A stretch of 64,000 nucleotides of DNA, taken from contig JAPYMA010000341.1 in the NCBI GenBank assembly GCA_035041965.1, forward strand, positions 1 through 64,000. The letters run 5' to 3'. The notes beneath the pieces are model-generated. The model was not told the origin of the DNA. It worked only from the letters and a program-made list of their open reading frames with translations, and did not search any database. How positions within the stretch are numbered: the first letter of the stretch is position 1; every line of letters begins with the position of its first letter. This stretch comes from Anisakis pegreffii (taxonomy: Eukaryota > Nematoda > Chromadorea > Rhabditida > Anisakidae). The position numbers and the translations under genes are program-made. Positions 1 to 14,200 of this stretch are shown one piece after another.

Positions 1-2902
1 TGGAACAGTATTGAATGATTAATTCGTAGTTTTCATCAAGTTCATTTCAATACAATCCGCGCAGTTTAATACGATTATCACTGACAGGTTAGCTTCACAG
101 GTTACCGATATTCCATATCGAATATAGCGGGTGAATTTAAAATAGTGACAAAAAACCAATACAGTACCACTGATAATACTGTACCAAACATTAGCGTAGT
201 TCAGCAACTAAACAGAATTCGAAGTTTGTGTTAAGGTAATCGTTGCCAACTGCTCACTTTAACAACAGCTGTACCCTTATTATATTTTCCTTAATCTCTG
301 TAATCATCAACCTATCAAACAGTACGATACTTATAAACATGAGAAATTGGAAGATTACTCGAACTCAAAATATCTGTGGCACAATTCTGAATTATGCCAG
401 AAAATGCACGAACCAACTAAAATCACGAATAACATACACTCGCGCAGCATCACCCCACCATACAAAACAAATGACAGAAGTAAATGAATGGTGAATGAAA
501 GTATGAATGTTATGAACAAAGCAGTCACAGCGCACGATCTGTGTTGATCAATTGGTATGGTACTATTGACAGATCAATTAAATTAATAGAGTGCATATGC
601 ATATCAGAACGAGCTGATCAACAAAGCATATAAATATTATTACGCCGTACTACTAGCGAGCAAATTCCGATATCAATGAAAAAAGAATTGATATTTCGCC
701 GAAACCTTTCTCCAGGATCTCGGAAGCTCTTTGATTCGAGAATGTGAATGAGAACGCTAACAATACTAATCGCTGAGAATCTTATCAATTGAGAGTGTTA
801 TCAGATATCGTTATTCACAAAACCTGGCGATTTGAATGACTGCATAGATTGAATTATGAAAAAAAATTGGGTGCACTGACTCCACTAGCGAATATAGTGC
901 GGGGCATAGATCGAAACCCCTTATATTATCAATGGAAAATGGAATTCTATCGAAAATGGGAAATGGAATTGGTAAATTAAATGAGTATCAAATGCAAGCA
1001 GGGGTGTAATATTTGTAACTTAATTGAAAGTGATTTAAGCCATCATGGTGGAGTTAGATGGGCTAAAAATCGATGGACGGGTGGGGTGCTTGATAACGTT
1101 ATCAGTTGAAATAGCACTGCGATGGTTAGTAAGAAAGAAAATAGAACGGGAATATAGGAGAGAATAGGGATGCAGAGGGTTCATGAATCTCGAGTGTCAT
1201 GCCTCAGATGCGAGCGTGCGTAGGTGTACACGTGCGTGTTGAAAGCATTGTAAGCATGGAACGTCGTTTGACGTTTTTTGACAGAGTGCATCCAGCACCC
1301 TATTGCGAAATTCCAATGTATTGACAACACATCGGTGTAAAGAGTTTTGATCTATGATCAACTATTTGAAATAGTATTATCAAAAGGAACACAGGACTTG
1401 GAACTTTTGCGTTTGCTGAAGGTTAGACAATGAGCACATATCCTATTCTCAGTGATGATATCTGATTGTTTTTGCAAAATACTGTTCATGTGTATCATCA
1501 TCAGCTTGAACCAAGACGAAACGCATGTGAAAGCACGATTGATACAATTGAGAGCTCAACACTTTTAATTTCTAAGCATTCGAATCGCTCTAATGAGCAA
1601 ATCGCTTTCTAGCAATGAAGTACTTAGTGTCAGGATCACCATATGCAAGCTAATGGTAAATGCTGTCCAGCAGGGATTTATTTCAAATGGTATTGTTATG
1701 CATGTGACATTTACTGTACAGTAGTTCAATACTCTTCAGTATGGTTTCATATCAACGAATGTAAATTTGCAATTGACCTATTTTTCACTTCAAGTAAATT
1801 GATTATGTTCGTAATATGAATCCGAACTCTATCCAGTTGTTGCTTAGTGTTTATTATTGGTTTATCTCTCGTTGCATGTATCACAGTTAACTGCGAGCAT
1901 GCTTATTTACTGCAACTGAATTAATTGCAGTTGAAATACTCCTCGTTGTTCGATAAAGCAATTGTTAATATGCGAAGAGAGCTGTGGCACAGTGTCTTCA
2001 TGCGTATGACAATTTGCACTGCGAAATGTTATGATAACGCGAGACTCATCATAGCATGTCGGAGTTAGACGCGTTGTAGATGCATTTCTCGGTCACCCAA
2101 TTATGAGAGTGAAGGATGTCAGATCCCCGCCAAACAGTACCCTTACAGCGCAGTACCCGGCTATTTGAACCCCCGTAATTCGTTTCGTTTCGGTTTGAGG
2201 CAATGTATTATCATTTTGTGCGCGTATTATAAACATAAGATCAGCATAATTGCTCAGAGATATTAATTAGATTTGGAAATGGAACGATTGTTCAAGATTT
2301 CGATGAAGTAATGTTGGAATGTTGAGCAGTTTGATAATTAATTATGTCAAATGGAACCGACACGAATTGTTTGGGGTTAAATAAGCAGCAGGTACTACTC
2401 GGCAGGGAACCAGTTATCCGAGAGCATCTCACTTAAAGTGGATGTTTAATAACTATGTCATTGAATCGCTGTTAAGATGTTGAATGTGTTCACGTAGACA
2501 ACGGAAGGTTTCGACGATGATTTGAAATCATCTTTGTTGTGTTCTTTCTAGATAGTTATGGTTCTTTTTTTGAGCGTTGAATATATGAAATAGAGAGATT
2601 TACACATCCTTTGTAAACTGACAATGGGAAGAGTCTCCAGTTTGTTTCATGTTCAGATTTAGTTGACGACCTTTTCAAGCAAATTTATAACGAAAAATTT
2701 TCATTGTGAACCCTTCACTGTGACGAAACAGTTTTTACGCCGCCGAGAAAAGAGTGCATTTTGATGATTTCATTCAAATTATCGAATGAATTATTTAATT
2801 AACCAAAAAAGTGCTGAATGTTTATTTGAGAACTGGCGTTGCATTTTACATTGTAATCACTATTGTTGCTGTTTGTGTGCCATTTGGTCAGTTCGTTCAT
2901 AA
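1..2902. other. Intergenic DNA upstream of drp-1
   Basis: No reading frame longer than about 83 codons and nothing resembling a conserved exon on either strand. AT-rich, with no tRNA-like A/B box pair and no clear transposon ends. It presumably contains the drp-1 promoter close to its right end, but I cannot place a TATA element or a trans-splice acceptor with confidence. Confidence 0.5.
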
Positions 2903-5900
2903 ATGGAATCGCTTATACCAGTCGTCAATAAACTGCAAGATGTATTCGCGGCAATTGGAACACGAGAAGCTGAAATACAGTTACCTCAAATTGTGGTTGT
3001 TGGATCTCAGGTTTTCTTAAACATTATATTTTAATTCAATCGTTTTATAGCAAGAACCAGTTAACAAGGTATGTAAATGAATTGACTGTTTGCTGTGATA
3101 ACGTAATAAATGCAGATCAAAAATCTGTCGATGTAATTATCAAAAAGCACACCAATATACTATAAGTTGAATTCAAAAAATACAAATTGCAGAGTGCTGG
3201 AAAGAGTTCAGTGATCGAAGGTATAGTTGGTCGTGATTTTTTACCACGAGGTACGGGTATAGTAACAAGGCGACCTCTTATTTTACAGCTTATCAATGTG
3301 CCTCTCGATGATAAGGAAACACGCAAAAATTTACAAGGTTTGATGATATGCATTTTACTTGTAATGCGTTGATAGCTATTATAAAAATTCCGGCATTCAG
3401 TCGGTAACAGATTATAATCTCAACTATTATGTTCTCGTTTAAAAGTTGTTAAGGCAATAAATTTTCAACAAATCAGCGTTTATTTTTTTCATTCTCGATA
3501 ATTTTGACTTTAAAAACTACAAAATTCAATCAATCACTCATTAATGTTATAGTCTCACCGATTAGAATAGGAAATGTCCGATTTGTCCAGCAGAGAATGT
3601 TCATTGTAAAACTGTAAACGACTGATATGATTTCTATCGTTACTCACTTTGATTATCACTTTTAATATTATCTATTTATGTGGTTGTCATTTTAGGTACC
3701 GATATAAAAAGTGATGAATGGGCTATATTTGAACATTCAAAAACGAAGATTTTTACAAGTTTCGATGATGTCCGCAAAGAAATTGAGGTTGAAACAGATC
3801 GACTTACCGGCACAAATAAGGTTCTTTGAGTGATTATCCGATATATTTACGAAAGTGTTCAAATTGTTGAACATGGCTCTGTATACATGATCCGGTTGTG
3901 TAATGATAATAGTACATGTCAAGTGGATCGTGTGCTGATATACTTTAAATATACTGACATTATGCGTATCATCGGAGATTGTTAGTCATTTAACTTAGTA
4001 TAATTTGTTTCTAATCTAAGGAATTGAAGGGTATCTCAGCAATACCGATGAGTCTGAAGATATATTCGGCGAATGTCGTCAACTTGACCTTAATCGATTT
4101 ACCTGGTATGACGAAAGTACCCGTTGGTGATCAACCATCCGATATTGAGGTTTGTTCGCTCATTGTAAAATATTTTTTCCATACTGTTTTTTTGTTTTGT
4201 CTCATAATTAGATGCATTTTGGTTTATTAGTCACACACATTTGGGTACATCGATAATACGATAATTAATCACTGGGGAGTTTTGGCTTATCCTGTCGTTC
4301 TGTAATGGAATATTTTTGTTTAGCGATATTCATTACTTTAATTTTTTTAATACTGTTCTATCGAAATGGCTTATCTAAGGTATTTTAGTGTGATATTTTA
4401 ATAGAGTAAATAAATTCAGATTCAAATAAGAGATATGATCCAGTCGTTCATCAGTAACCCGAACTCAATCATTCTGGCTGTTACACCAGCCAATCAAGAT
4501 TTCGCCACTTCAGAACCTCTGAAATTAGCTCGAGAAGTTGATCCAGATGGTATGTGCATATAGGTGTATATTTACGTTTTTGAGCAATTGTTCAAGGATG
4601 ACGAGTATTGTGTTTGATTCAGTGACATTGTGACTGTAGTAGTGATTAAGGATGTCGGACGTTAGCTGTGCTAACTAAATTGGATTTGATGGATTACGGA
4701 ACTGACGCAATGGAGGTTCTCTTGGGTAGAGTGGTACCGGTGAAACTCGGTATTATTGGTGTTGTTAATCGGTCAGCTTGTTTGATTTCTGAAATTTGTT
4801 TTTGCTCATCCTTACAATTACGTATTTGTTATATTTATCGTTCCATTAGATTTGTATTTAATATCGTTCAACTGAAACATTTTATTGTCAGTGATATTTA
4901 ATACGTGGAATGTTTACAGTTGATCTCATTCCAGTATCATAAAATATAAGAAGAATAATTTATCGATTGTAATATGAGAAGTTGTGATATGCTAGTAGTA
5001 TTAGTTATAAGTTACTAGTTGAAGAATGGTTTGTAATAGAAGAATAGTCAATTAGAGGTGCAGTTTATTTAGGTCGCAAGCAGATATCAATAAAAAGAAG
5101 AATATATCAGAATGCTTGAGAGATGAGCAATCTTTTCTGCAGCGAAAATATCCGATGCTTGCTGCACGCAACGGTATACCGTACCTGGCTAAAACTCTCA
5201 ATCGGGTTAGGGGTTTACAGTTCATTATTCATTTACTCATTGGTTATTTAGTTTGTACGATAGCAATCAGCATTGGATGCACATTGTCATCTTTTGCAAG
5301 TTGAAGTCATATCGAGTTAAGCGTTACATCTTGAATTTGTTTACTTTGAAAAATGACGAATTGAACGGATTGTGTGACTAATTGGGTGATTGATTTACGA
5401 TGCTGAAAATTATTTGAATGCATCATTTTTGAAACTTTGGGGTCAGGAATTCAGTCATCAAGTTGGGCAAATAAAAGAAGCGGGCGCTTTCTTCATCCTC
5501 CCTTTCGCACTTCCACCTATCGTCGTGTTCTTCGTTTCGCTAGTTGCAGTTGTTTTAACGAAATTGAAATTGAAGCTGTTGATGCATCACATACGTGAAT
5601 GTCTACCACAATTGAAAGTACGAGTGAATGTTATGATGAATCAATGCCAAGCCTTATTATCTTCGTACGGTGAACCAGTTCAAGATCATAGCAGAACTCT
5701 TCTGCAAATTATCAATCGATTCGCGACTGCTTACACGGACACTATTGATGGAACTTCGAAGAATATTGAAACTTCTGAATTGTTGGTTTCTTTTTTACTT
5801 TAGTGGATTCGATCTTATTTTGTCATGTTCGATTGGGTTTCGTTTGATTTGACTAGCAGCTGTTTTGTTCAGTTTTTGAAAATATCCACTACATTTCCAT

Positions 5901-5979
5901 CAACTATTTCTGACTGTTATCCATAGATGGTGATATGTAATTATGCAGTTGTAAGGATGGAATGTTACTGATAAGAATG

Positions 5980-6012
<33 letters not shown>

Positions 6013-8427
6013 GGTGTGGTGGTGCTCGTATATGCTATATATTTCATGAGACCTTTGGACGTGTTCTTGAGTCAATTGATCCATTAGGTGACCTTTCGCA
6101 ACTGGATATTCTAACGGCTATTCGAAATGCAACGGTATTTTCAGTTGAATTTCATTGATTACGAAATTCGTCGATAAATTAATATTACCATGAATTTATC
6201 GGTTAAAGTTAGATTTCACTGTGAACTATTGATTGAATAAAATGTTGATTGCGTGTGTTTAGGTGGTGTAGAGTAACATTTATTGGGGTTTTTCGTTTTG
6301 GTTAAAGAATGAGTTCGTTTGTGGTGTGTGAATTTATCATGGGGCAATTCTTTATGTGATTCTTTTGTAATGGTTGATTGATAAGAGTAATGTACAGAAC
6401 TGCGATAATCAATGTGAAAATGAGCGTTAAGGGTCCGAGACCAACATTATTCGTACCAGAAACCAGTTTTGAATTATTGGTGAAGAGGCAAATCAGAAGA
6501 TTGGAAGAGCCGAGTTTGCGTTGTGTTGAGCTTGTGCACGAGGAATTGCAGCGAATCGTACAACACTGTGGACTACACACCCAAGTTTGTTTTACTTAGT
6601 TTATTGTTTCGTTATTATTGTTATTGTTTTGTGAATGGTTATAAAATGGAAGTGTTGTAATGGTGGAGCATTACAGCAAGAAATGCAACGATTCCCGCGA
6701 TTGTACGACAAAATCAACGAAGTTGTCAGTAATGTTCTGAAGAGTCGATTGGGTCCAACGAATCAAATTGTCGAGAATTTAGTTGCGATTGAATTGGCTT
6801 ATATCAATACAAAACATCCAGAATTTACGGATGCATCTCTAGTCAGTCTACTGAAGGTTTGTTTCAACATTTCAACATTTTTGTCATCACTATCAACTTC
6901 ATTCAATGTCTATTTGCAAATGGACTATTTGTGTGGTTTCCTTAAAGGAGCAGATATTGTTCGACGAGGAATCGAAAAGAGCCCGCAAGAACGTTGTGAA
7001 TGCTTTGACGAACGGCACTGTTGCTCCACCATCAAATGCCGGTGATGCGGTTCGTTGCGTCTTATTATTCATTCATTTGCTTTTGCTCAGTCATATGTGC
7101 ATTTAATGTTATGATTGATTTAAGAGTGCTTCGGGTGGATTACCGCCAACGGCAATGTCCAACGCAGCCAGCGGTGATGCTGCTATGACACAGGTGTGGT
7201 TGTATTCCTTCGTTACTTGAGTGATTATCATCATTGTTGTTGTTTATTCAATGTTCACTAAGGTTTTTTTTAACAAATATGATTCGAATAAATCTGATAT
7301 AACAAATGTGACAGTCAGATACAAATCTTTGAATAATTTAATGATTGGTTTCAGAGTTCAAGTGAGGGTACCGGTTTAAGTGGATGGATATTTCGAAGTA
7401 GCGCCAGTAGTGCTAGCGCTAAACAGTCTCGTTCGTTAATTGATTTTATTGTTGATTGTCGATTTGATTAGTTGATTATCATCTCGAGTTGTGCTGTGAT
7501 TCTTTCTGTTTCGGGAGATTTAGAAAATAATTTATGTAAAATATTTTAAGATGCAGGAGTGCGTAATAATCGCTATTAATGATAAAATGTCATCCTAAAT
7601 TATCATCACTGATTGGGAACTTTTTTCTGGTTGTGTGTAATAATTCTGTTTGATAAATGATTCGATTCAGAATTCTTCTATTTCAGCATCCACACCTCGC
7701 AAATCGGTGAATTTCCTTCCGGAGGTTCCAGAAAAAACAATTACACGTAAACTTACGCCTCGAGAACAGAGAGACTGTCAAATTATCGGTATATCGATCG
7801 TGTCATATTCATGTTTACTTCATCTCTTATGATTGCGTGTGCTATGCTATTGTATTTGGCCATATATTTAATTACAAACTTATTTGAATTTCATAATTGC
7901 AGAACGTTTAATTCGGTGTTATTATTTGATTGTACGTAAGAACGTGCAAGATGCAGTGCCCAAAGCAATTATGTGCTTTCTTGTGAACTACGTCAGAGTG
8001 AGTGCATTCTATCGATTCATTCTGAATTGAATTAATGAAAGGGATGATAAATTAATGATATTAAGGATAACTTGCAAAGTGAACTGGTGAGGCAATTGTA
8101 TCAAAGCGATATGATCCACGAATTACTGGCTGAAAATCCGACGATGGCACAACGACGTAAGGAGACAGCTGAGATGCTTGATGTTTGTTTGCACTTCGTT
8201 GTTTTCGTCACTACTGATTGATCTTATATCGTTATGTTTCGGTAATGCAATCGTGCTTTTTATATAAGAAAACAAATATTCATTGTCGGCAATAATTTAT
8301 GTGCATTCCTCATACATTTTGACTTACAGTGGTAATAATATCAATACAAATTATTAAAAATCATTTCTAGGCATTAAATAAAGCGAGTCAAATTATTGGC
8401 GAGATTCGTGAAACACAAATTTGGTAA
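2903..8427 (+). CDS. drp-1: Dynamin-related protein 1 (DRP-1/DNM1L), 18 exons, about 714 aa
   Basis: Large GTPase that assembles on mitochondria and peroxisomes and drives membrane fission. Exons: 2903-3010, 3193-3337, 3696-3820, 4021-4149, 4420-4549, 4651-4771, 5073-5205, 5576-5781, 6014-6134, 6432-6584, 6677-6856, 6948-7049, 7125-7193, 7355-7406, 7687-7788, 7903-7997, 8066-8182, 8371-8427. The sum is 2145 nt and all phases close. Visible motifs are the P-loop GSQSAGKSS (residues 34-42), switch [15 protein letters not shown] (152-155), TKLD (221-224) and NRSQ (252-255). The middle domain includes [11 protein letters not shown], and the GED runs from LTPREQRD to ETQIW. Length matches nematode DRP-1. 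Residues about 535-590 (exons 12-14) form a low-complexity Gly/Ala/Ser/Pro insert in the B-insert position. The start gives the canonical [21 protein letters not shown] near 8720 would give a 3' UTR of about 290 nt. The exon 14 donor is uncertain: two tandem sites 9 nt apart fit. Confidence 0.96.
5978..6013. repeat. (AAT)n microsatellite in drp-1 intron 8
   Basis: About eleven uninterrupted trinucleotide units directly abut the 3' splice site of drp-1 exon 9; the last unit supplies the TAG acceptor. There is therefore no polypyrimidine tract at this acceptor. Confidence 0.9.
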
Positions 8428-11202
8428 TGAAATATAAATCGGTTATTACTGGATGATTCTCAAATGCAATCACACTATCGTATTTAGTGACATTATAAAA
8501 TAATTCGAGTTAGTTTGGATAATGAAGCAGGACAGCTGTTTTTGTCGCTATTATTATTATTATTATTATTATTGATGCTTGAAGCGTTGCGTAAGCTTCA
8601 TTGTGTAACAATCAGTATTGTGTACTGATTTCTTCAAATCTTAGTTAAGCGAGGTGCTGTGTTGGTGTTATTTGTAAAATTGTCTTAAATATCATTCGAT
8701 GACAATGTTAGCAAGGGAGAATAAAATAGCTAATTATGATTGCAACAGTGACAATGATGTTGATAACGATGTTTGTATATACGACAACATTATTTAATGT
8801 AGTTGGATAGAATTAGATTTAGCTTTAGTGATTTTTAAAGTCGAAAGGTTACATTGGCCTCAGTAGAACTATTGTATTGTTATATTTTAATATTGCGAAT
8901 CGTTATTTCGACTCATTTTTATTATGTGTTTTCATTTCATTCTTGTTCTGTTGCTGTTATCAATTGTACATTTACACAAAAAATTGTAGAAAACGATAGT
9001 CTTTCTAAATTTTTCAAGTAGTCTTCAATCGGATGTTGGAATTCATTTAAAAAATAATTTTATGTAAGAATAGGTAAATTGTTCGTGTCTACATCAAAAC
9101 TGCTGTGTGAAACAACTATCGATATAGGCAATCGGTTATGACATTTAAATTTATTGCGTATCATAGAAGTTGTGAATGAGAAAAAATGAATTTATCCAAC
9201 TGAATAGTTATTCGAAACGGATTCGATATGATTGTTTATGTTGACTCTGCATTCTCAAAAATTATTCACAATCAAGATGATCTTTTGAATTATTGTTATT
9301 CATTTAACAATTACCAATTAGTATTTCTCACTCAAATCTGTTAATTTCATCTATCTCCTCATTTTGCAACCGCTCTGATTATTCGATTGTTTTTTTTTCT
9401 TTTGAAAAGTTACATCGATGTCTGATCATTTGATTTTTTCCTACAAATCGTTTCTCATCCTCTTGTAGGTCTCAATTTATTAATCACGCTTTGATTAATC
9501 ATCATTCATTGTTTCATCATTCACATGATTATGTGTGTTAGTATGTGGATAGTATTATTTTTTCTTCTTCTCATCCGTTCATCTGCTCATATTCACAATC
9601 AGTTTATTGTATGTTGAGTTACGAACGTATTTCTGATTTGTCATTTGCGCACCTGACAGTTGCTTCAAGTTATTTTTACGTGTTTCGCCTCTTCGTTTTC
9701 CTCATTTCTTAAGCTGATTTGTAGTGAATAATTTTATGTTCGATTACATTCTGCAACAAATTTTGTACTTTTTTGAACAAATTTTTGTATTTGTTAACGA
9801 ATACGCTAGCGTTATGCGACTGGATTTATTTTCGATTGGCAGTTACCTTCTGATGAATTTGATTTAGCATTTGGTTATTAACACATATTATAGAGATGTT
9901 TCTTTGATGTTATGCCATTAACTGTGAATGAATAAAATTTTCGCAGTTTTATGTTGGTCCGACATATTATTTCACATAGGAACAGCATAAAGGAACCGAG
10001 GAACAGTTAACTGTAAGAGAGTAAAACTTTTGAATTACGGAGTCAGATTACGTATGCGTAAGGACATAAGATGACTGGTACAACGACTGAACATTATTCG
10101 GAAGAAAGTGACAACCAAACGAAAAATTGCTTCGCTCGGAATGCGAATGAGGGAAACCAGCTGAAACTGGGAAATTGCTTTTTGCGAGATGTGGTCGCGA
10201 TTCGGCACCGACCCATTCATTTGGCGAAATGCGTACACAGCGTGAGGGGAAGTGCGATTAGGCGCTTCGCCATAGCAGAGTACAGAACGTAAGCAGAGCA
10301 GAAATTTTGCAACAATAGGAAACACTGATAAGGTGGAGTGTGATAAGTGTGCTGTCGAGGGCTTTTTGTGGGTGTGCAATTAATTGATTCGATTAGCTTT
10401 ACGTTTACGTGTCTTGAGCATGCACTATTGATTCGTTATACTTTCGTGTTCGTTTCGCCGAGCAAAAACGTTTCCGTAATACAATCGCGTTCATCTTATA
10501 ATCATTGTGAACAACGGAATTTTTATTGAGTGCCTATTATTTTGATCAAAAAGAAAAATGTTAATTGATGTGATCATAGTCGCTTTAATTTTTGATGCAG
10601 TTGTTTTCAACATGGTTGTGTTTAAACGTTGCATCTCACTCAGACGCGTTCTTAAGATGAGACTTTTACCCAATCTCGTGCCGTTCGTTTCACAGTGTTC
10701 AGTGTGAGCTTGGCTTTTCGGTCCAGACAGAATTTCGGTCGGTCAAATTTGTGAATTAGACTTATGAAAATGGAAAAAAAGGGGCGAATTATTGAAAAGT
10801 TGATGAACAAGTCGATGTTTTGATGGGATCTTGGAGTATCCAAATCATCCAGTATGATCATCAGATATTCGGTTATTTTATCTCTGGGATTTCCACTTTT
10901 AATCCACCTTTGCCGTTGCCTGAAGTAGCGTTTTCGTCAATCTATTGTTAAAGTTAATCGTAGGTAGCGATTTTTTGGACTGAATATGAAGTCAGTAAAT
11001 TTGAGTAGTATGAAGTCAAATTAGTAAATTTGAGTAGTATGAAGTCAAATTAGTAAATTTGAGTAGTATGAAGTCAAATTAGTAAATTTGAGTAGGAAGG
11101 AATAATACTGCACATAACGGTGAACGTACTGTTACGAGAAACTGAAAAGGTATTTGACAGTAAATGACTGAAAATGGGTAATTATTAAGTTGAGTGTGTT
11201 CA
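8428..11202. other. drp-1 3' UTR and intergenic region
   Basis: Contains candidate poly(A) signals near 8720 and near 9932, and a (TTA)n run at about 8549-8573. A GC-richer patch at about 10060-10300 has overlapping open frames on both strands (73 codons +, 114 codons -) that match no family I recognise. A 29-bp tandem repeat lies just before the SLMAP start. No conserved exon seen. Confidence 0.5.
10985..11095. repeat. 29-bp tandem repeat, about 3.8 copies
   Basis: The unit begins AGTAGTATGAAGTCAAATTA and continues GTAAATTTG. Copies are nearly identical, so the expansion is recent. It lies about 110 bp upstream of the SLMAP-like start codon. Confidence 0.9.
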
Positions 11203-14200
11203 ATGTCAGCAACAAGCTCATCAGCAGCAACCCCAACAACGAAATGTCCGTACGCAATCCTAACAGCATGCTCCCAATCACATGCATTCGAAGAACGTCG
11301 ATTCACCGTACCTTGTTGTGAAGAAGATGCTCTCAAAATTGGTCGTTCGATGGCCCGTTTCAAGCCGAATAACGATAATGCCATCTTCGATTGTAAAGTA
11401 AATCTTACCTTAATTCGTTTGTTCATTCACTCAATTCATATGCATTCGTTTTGTATTGTTTCACGATTATGACTCTGAATGTCTAGAAGAGTGTTTAAGT
11501 GGAAAAAATTTTCAACTAATCAGCATACCCAAATATTTATTGACTGATACTTCTATCATTTATATTGCTACATCAATCGTTATTCACTCACGAAATTTAT
11601 TTCAATTGGTGACAATTCGAAGAATTGTTTAATGTGAGATTTGAGAATGAATAAATGTTGTATTATATTAAAATCAGGTGTTATCGCGGAACCATGCAAT
11701 TTTGTGGTACGAGGAAGGGGCGTTCTTTTTGAAAGACACCAAAAGCAGTAATGGAACTTTCGTGAACAATGAACGATTATCGAAGAGTGCTGAGGAAAGC
11801 TCTCCTCGACAGATATTTTCGGGTGATATTCTTCAATTCGGTGTTGATATTATCGAAAGCGCTAACAAAGGTAATTGGTCATTGATGATGACATAAAGGA
11901 TGATAATGATAAAAATGAGCATTTAAGTGATTCATGGATGCATAGTGGCAATGGTACGATTGTTTGACATAAAAGGCGAAGAAGTGTGTGCACCCGAGAT
12001 GAGTACCAATCTGCTGTCGACCTCATCCTCATCTTCGTTATCAATCAAAGATCATGGACAGTTCGGTAATGTGATCACATCCGTACCATCAATACCATTA
12101 ATTAATTCCTATCAGATGTTTCAATTACACCAGTATATTCGTGAAGCATCACATCGTGAACATATGCTTCAACAAAAACTTGAGGTCCTCGAAAATATTC
12201 TCTCTTCGACTCAAGAGGCTACTCAATCTAGTTGGCAGGTTCATTTCTCGTATTTATATTAATTTCATTCATTGTCAATGCGTAATTACATTTTTTTCAA
12301 TTGAATTATGTGAGCGTGAAATTACTTTTACTTTTACTCAAAATCAGTCTTTGTTTTATGAATCTCTCGACTAGGATCGTGAGTCTCAGAGTAATTCAAG
12401 CCTCTTCCTCCTTGATCACAAACCAGCGCTCTTCTCATCGCTACACAACAACCATCAAGTGATGTTGAGTTGAATTTTTCATGAGGAATATGACAAATTG
12501 TTAAATGATATTATATGAGTTTGATATTGAATTAAGGCTCTAATAAATGAAGATCGTTTGTTGTCACGTATTGAAATGTTAGAAAGTCAGTTGGCACTCT
12601 ATTCGAAGAATATATCGAATGATAAAATCAAAGAAGATATGAATCAGTTGTTGAATGACAAGAATAAATTCGAATTGTTGGCCAAAGATTCACTGAGGAG
12701 GTCAATTGAAGAAAAGAATGAAGCATTGCAACGTTTGGCTGATGTTGAGCGTAGTCTTATTAATACGGGTAAATTTCATCTCATTTAGTTCTATTCATAT
12801 TGTTGATTTTATAATTGATACTATCGTTGCTGTCGTTGTTATTATCGTGAAATTCAATTGTTAAAATATCTCGGCTAAAGAAAGCATAGGATTTCGCCGT
12901 ATGATTTTGAAAACATCTTCATTTCTTTCAATTGAATAGTTCCAAGAACACGTTTCTTGTTTCAACCTTTTGGCTCGTCGTCGTGTGAATAACGAATTAA
13001 TTCTTGTTTGATGAATATAAAGTGGAGTTGCTGAAAATTATAACAGTGAGACGGTGTTCTTGATAATGGAATGTTTTAAGAAGAGGAAGCAGCACTGATC
13101 AGAAATAAAGCAGAAGATCTAGAACATGAGCTGGAGAATGCACTATCGATGAATAATAATCTAAATGAAGCTATTTCTTTATTACAAAGACAAATTAAAT
13201 CGATGGAAATTAAACAACAACAACAACAGCAACAGTTAGCATCTCAGGTGAATATTTGTTTTGCGTAATTTTATTCATTTCAATATCAGATGAATTGTTT
13301 GTAAGTAATATATGACAATTAAACCAACAATCCATAATCCGTCAGGCAGATGTGAAATGGCTGCATTTTAGTTGTGGTTTCAGTAAGTTTATTTCCTTCA
13401 AAACCTTGCATGAAAGTCTGATGATGAAGAATACCGTTCGAATTTTCGAGGCAGTTTTGAACTGGAGTGAAAATAATGATAGTAATGGTAATAAAAAAGA
13501 ATGATAATGGCAAACTGCTTTCATAAGTGGTTTGTTTTATTGTTCAGGAAAATGCCGTAACAACAACTGAAGAACACGAAGGCGAGTTCAAAGAAGAAGT
13601 TGTTAAGACTTCAACAGATCAACAGTCTGATACAGCTGACAGTGAACATCCATTGTTCAATAGTTACTACTTATTCCATTCGTTCTTTCTCGAACTTTTT
13701 TGTTGAAGACCAATCAATCCCTTCATCCGTCCATCCATCCATCCATTTTCCTCATTATTTAGTAAATGCCTATCAATACTTACCCTCAGTTGTAGCTTAA
13801 GTCATACCTATCAATTCAATTGCAATATTTATTCCCGATATTAGTGTGCAAGTGTAATTGTACTATGAATTATGGATACTCTTATGAGTATTATTACTCT
13901 GAATCATGTTCTTTTCAAAGTTGAGCAAACGAAAATTTTTAGGTGAGATTCAAACACTTCGTAGTAAACTCAACAATCTGGTTGACGAAAATGCAACATT
14001 GAAAGGTTTGCATTTTATTATTTCATTAATTTGGTTCAGCAATCGTTCTGTATAGGAAAAGATAAGATATGATTCACTGAATATGAATGGAGAGTGAGTG
14101 CGCTTGCTTTCGGTAGGTTATCGGTTGCAGTTAAATATGAGATGTTTAATGCGTTTTCGAAAAGCATCATTACTTTATCAGCGTTTATTCAGCTCAATTG

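Noticed and set aside
5390..5575. Open hydrophobic frame in drp-1 intron 7, continuous with exon 8
   Set aside because: The hydrophobic translation comes from a polypyrimidine-rich intron end. In every DRP-1 the residues LLMHHIR directly follow NR, so this is intron.
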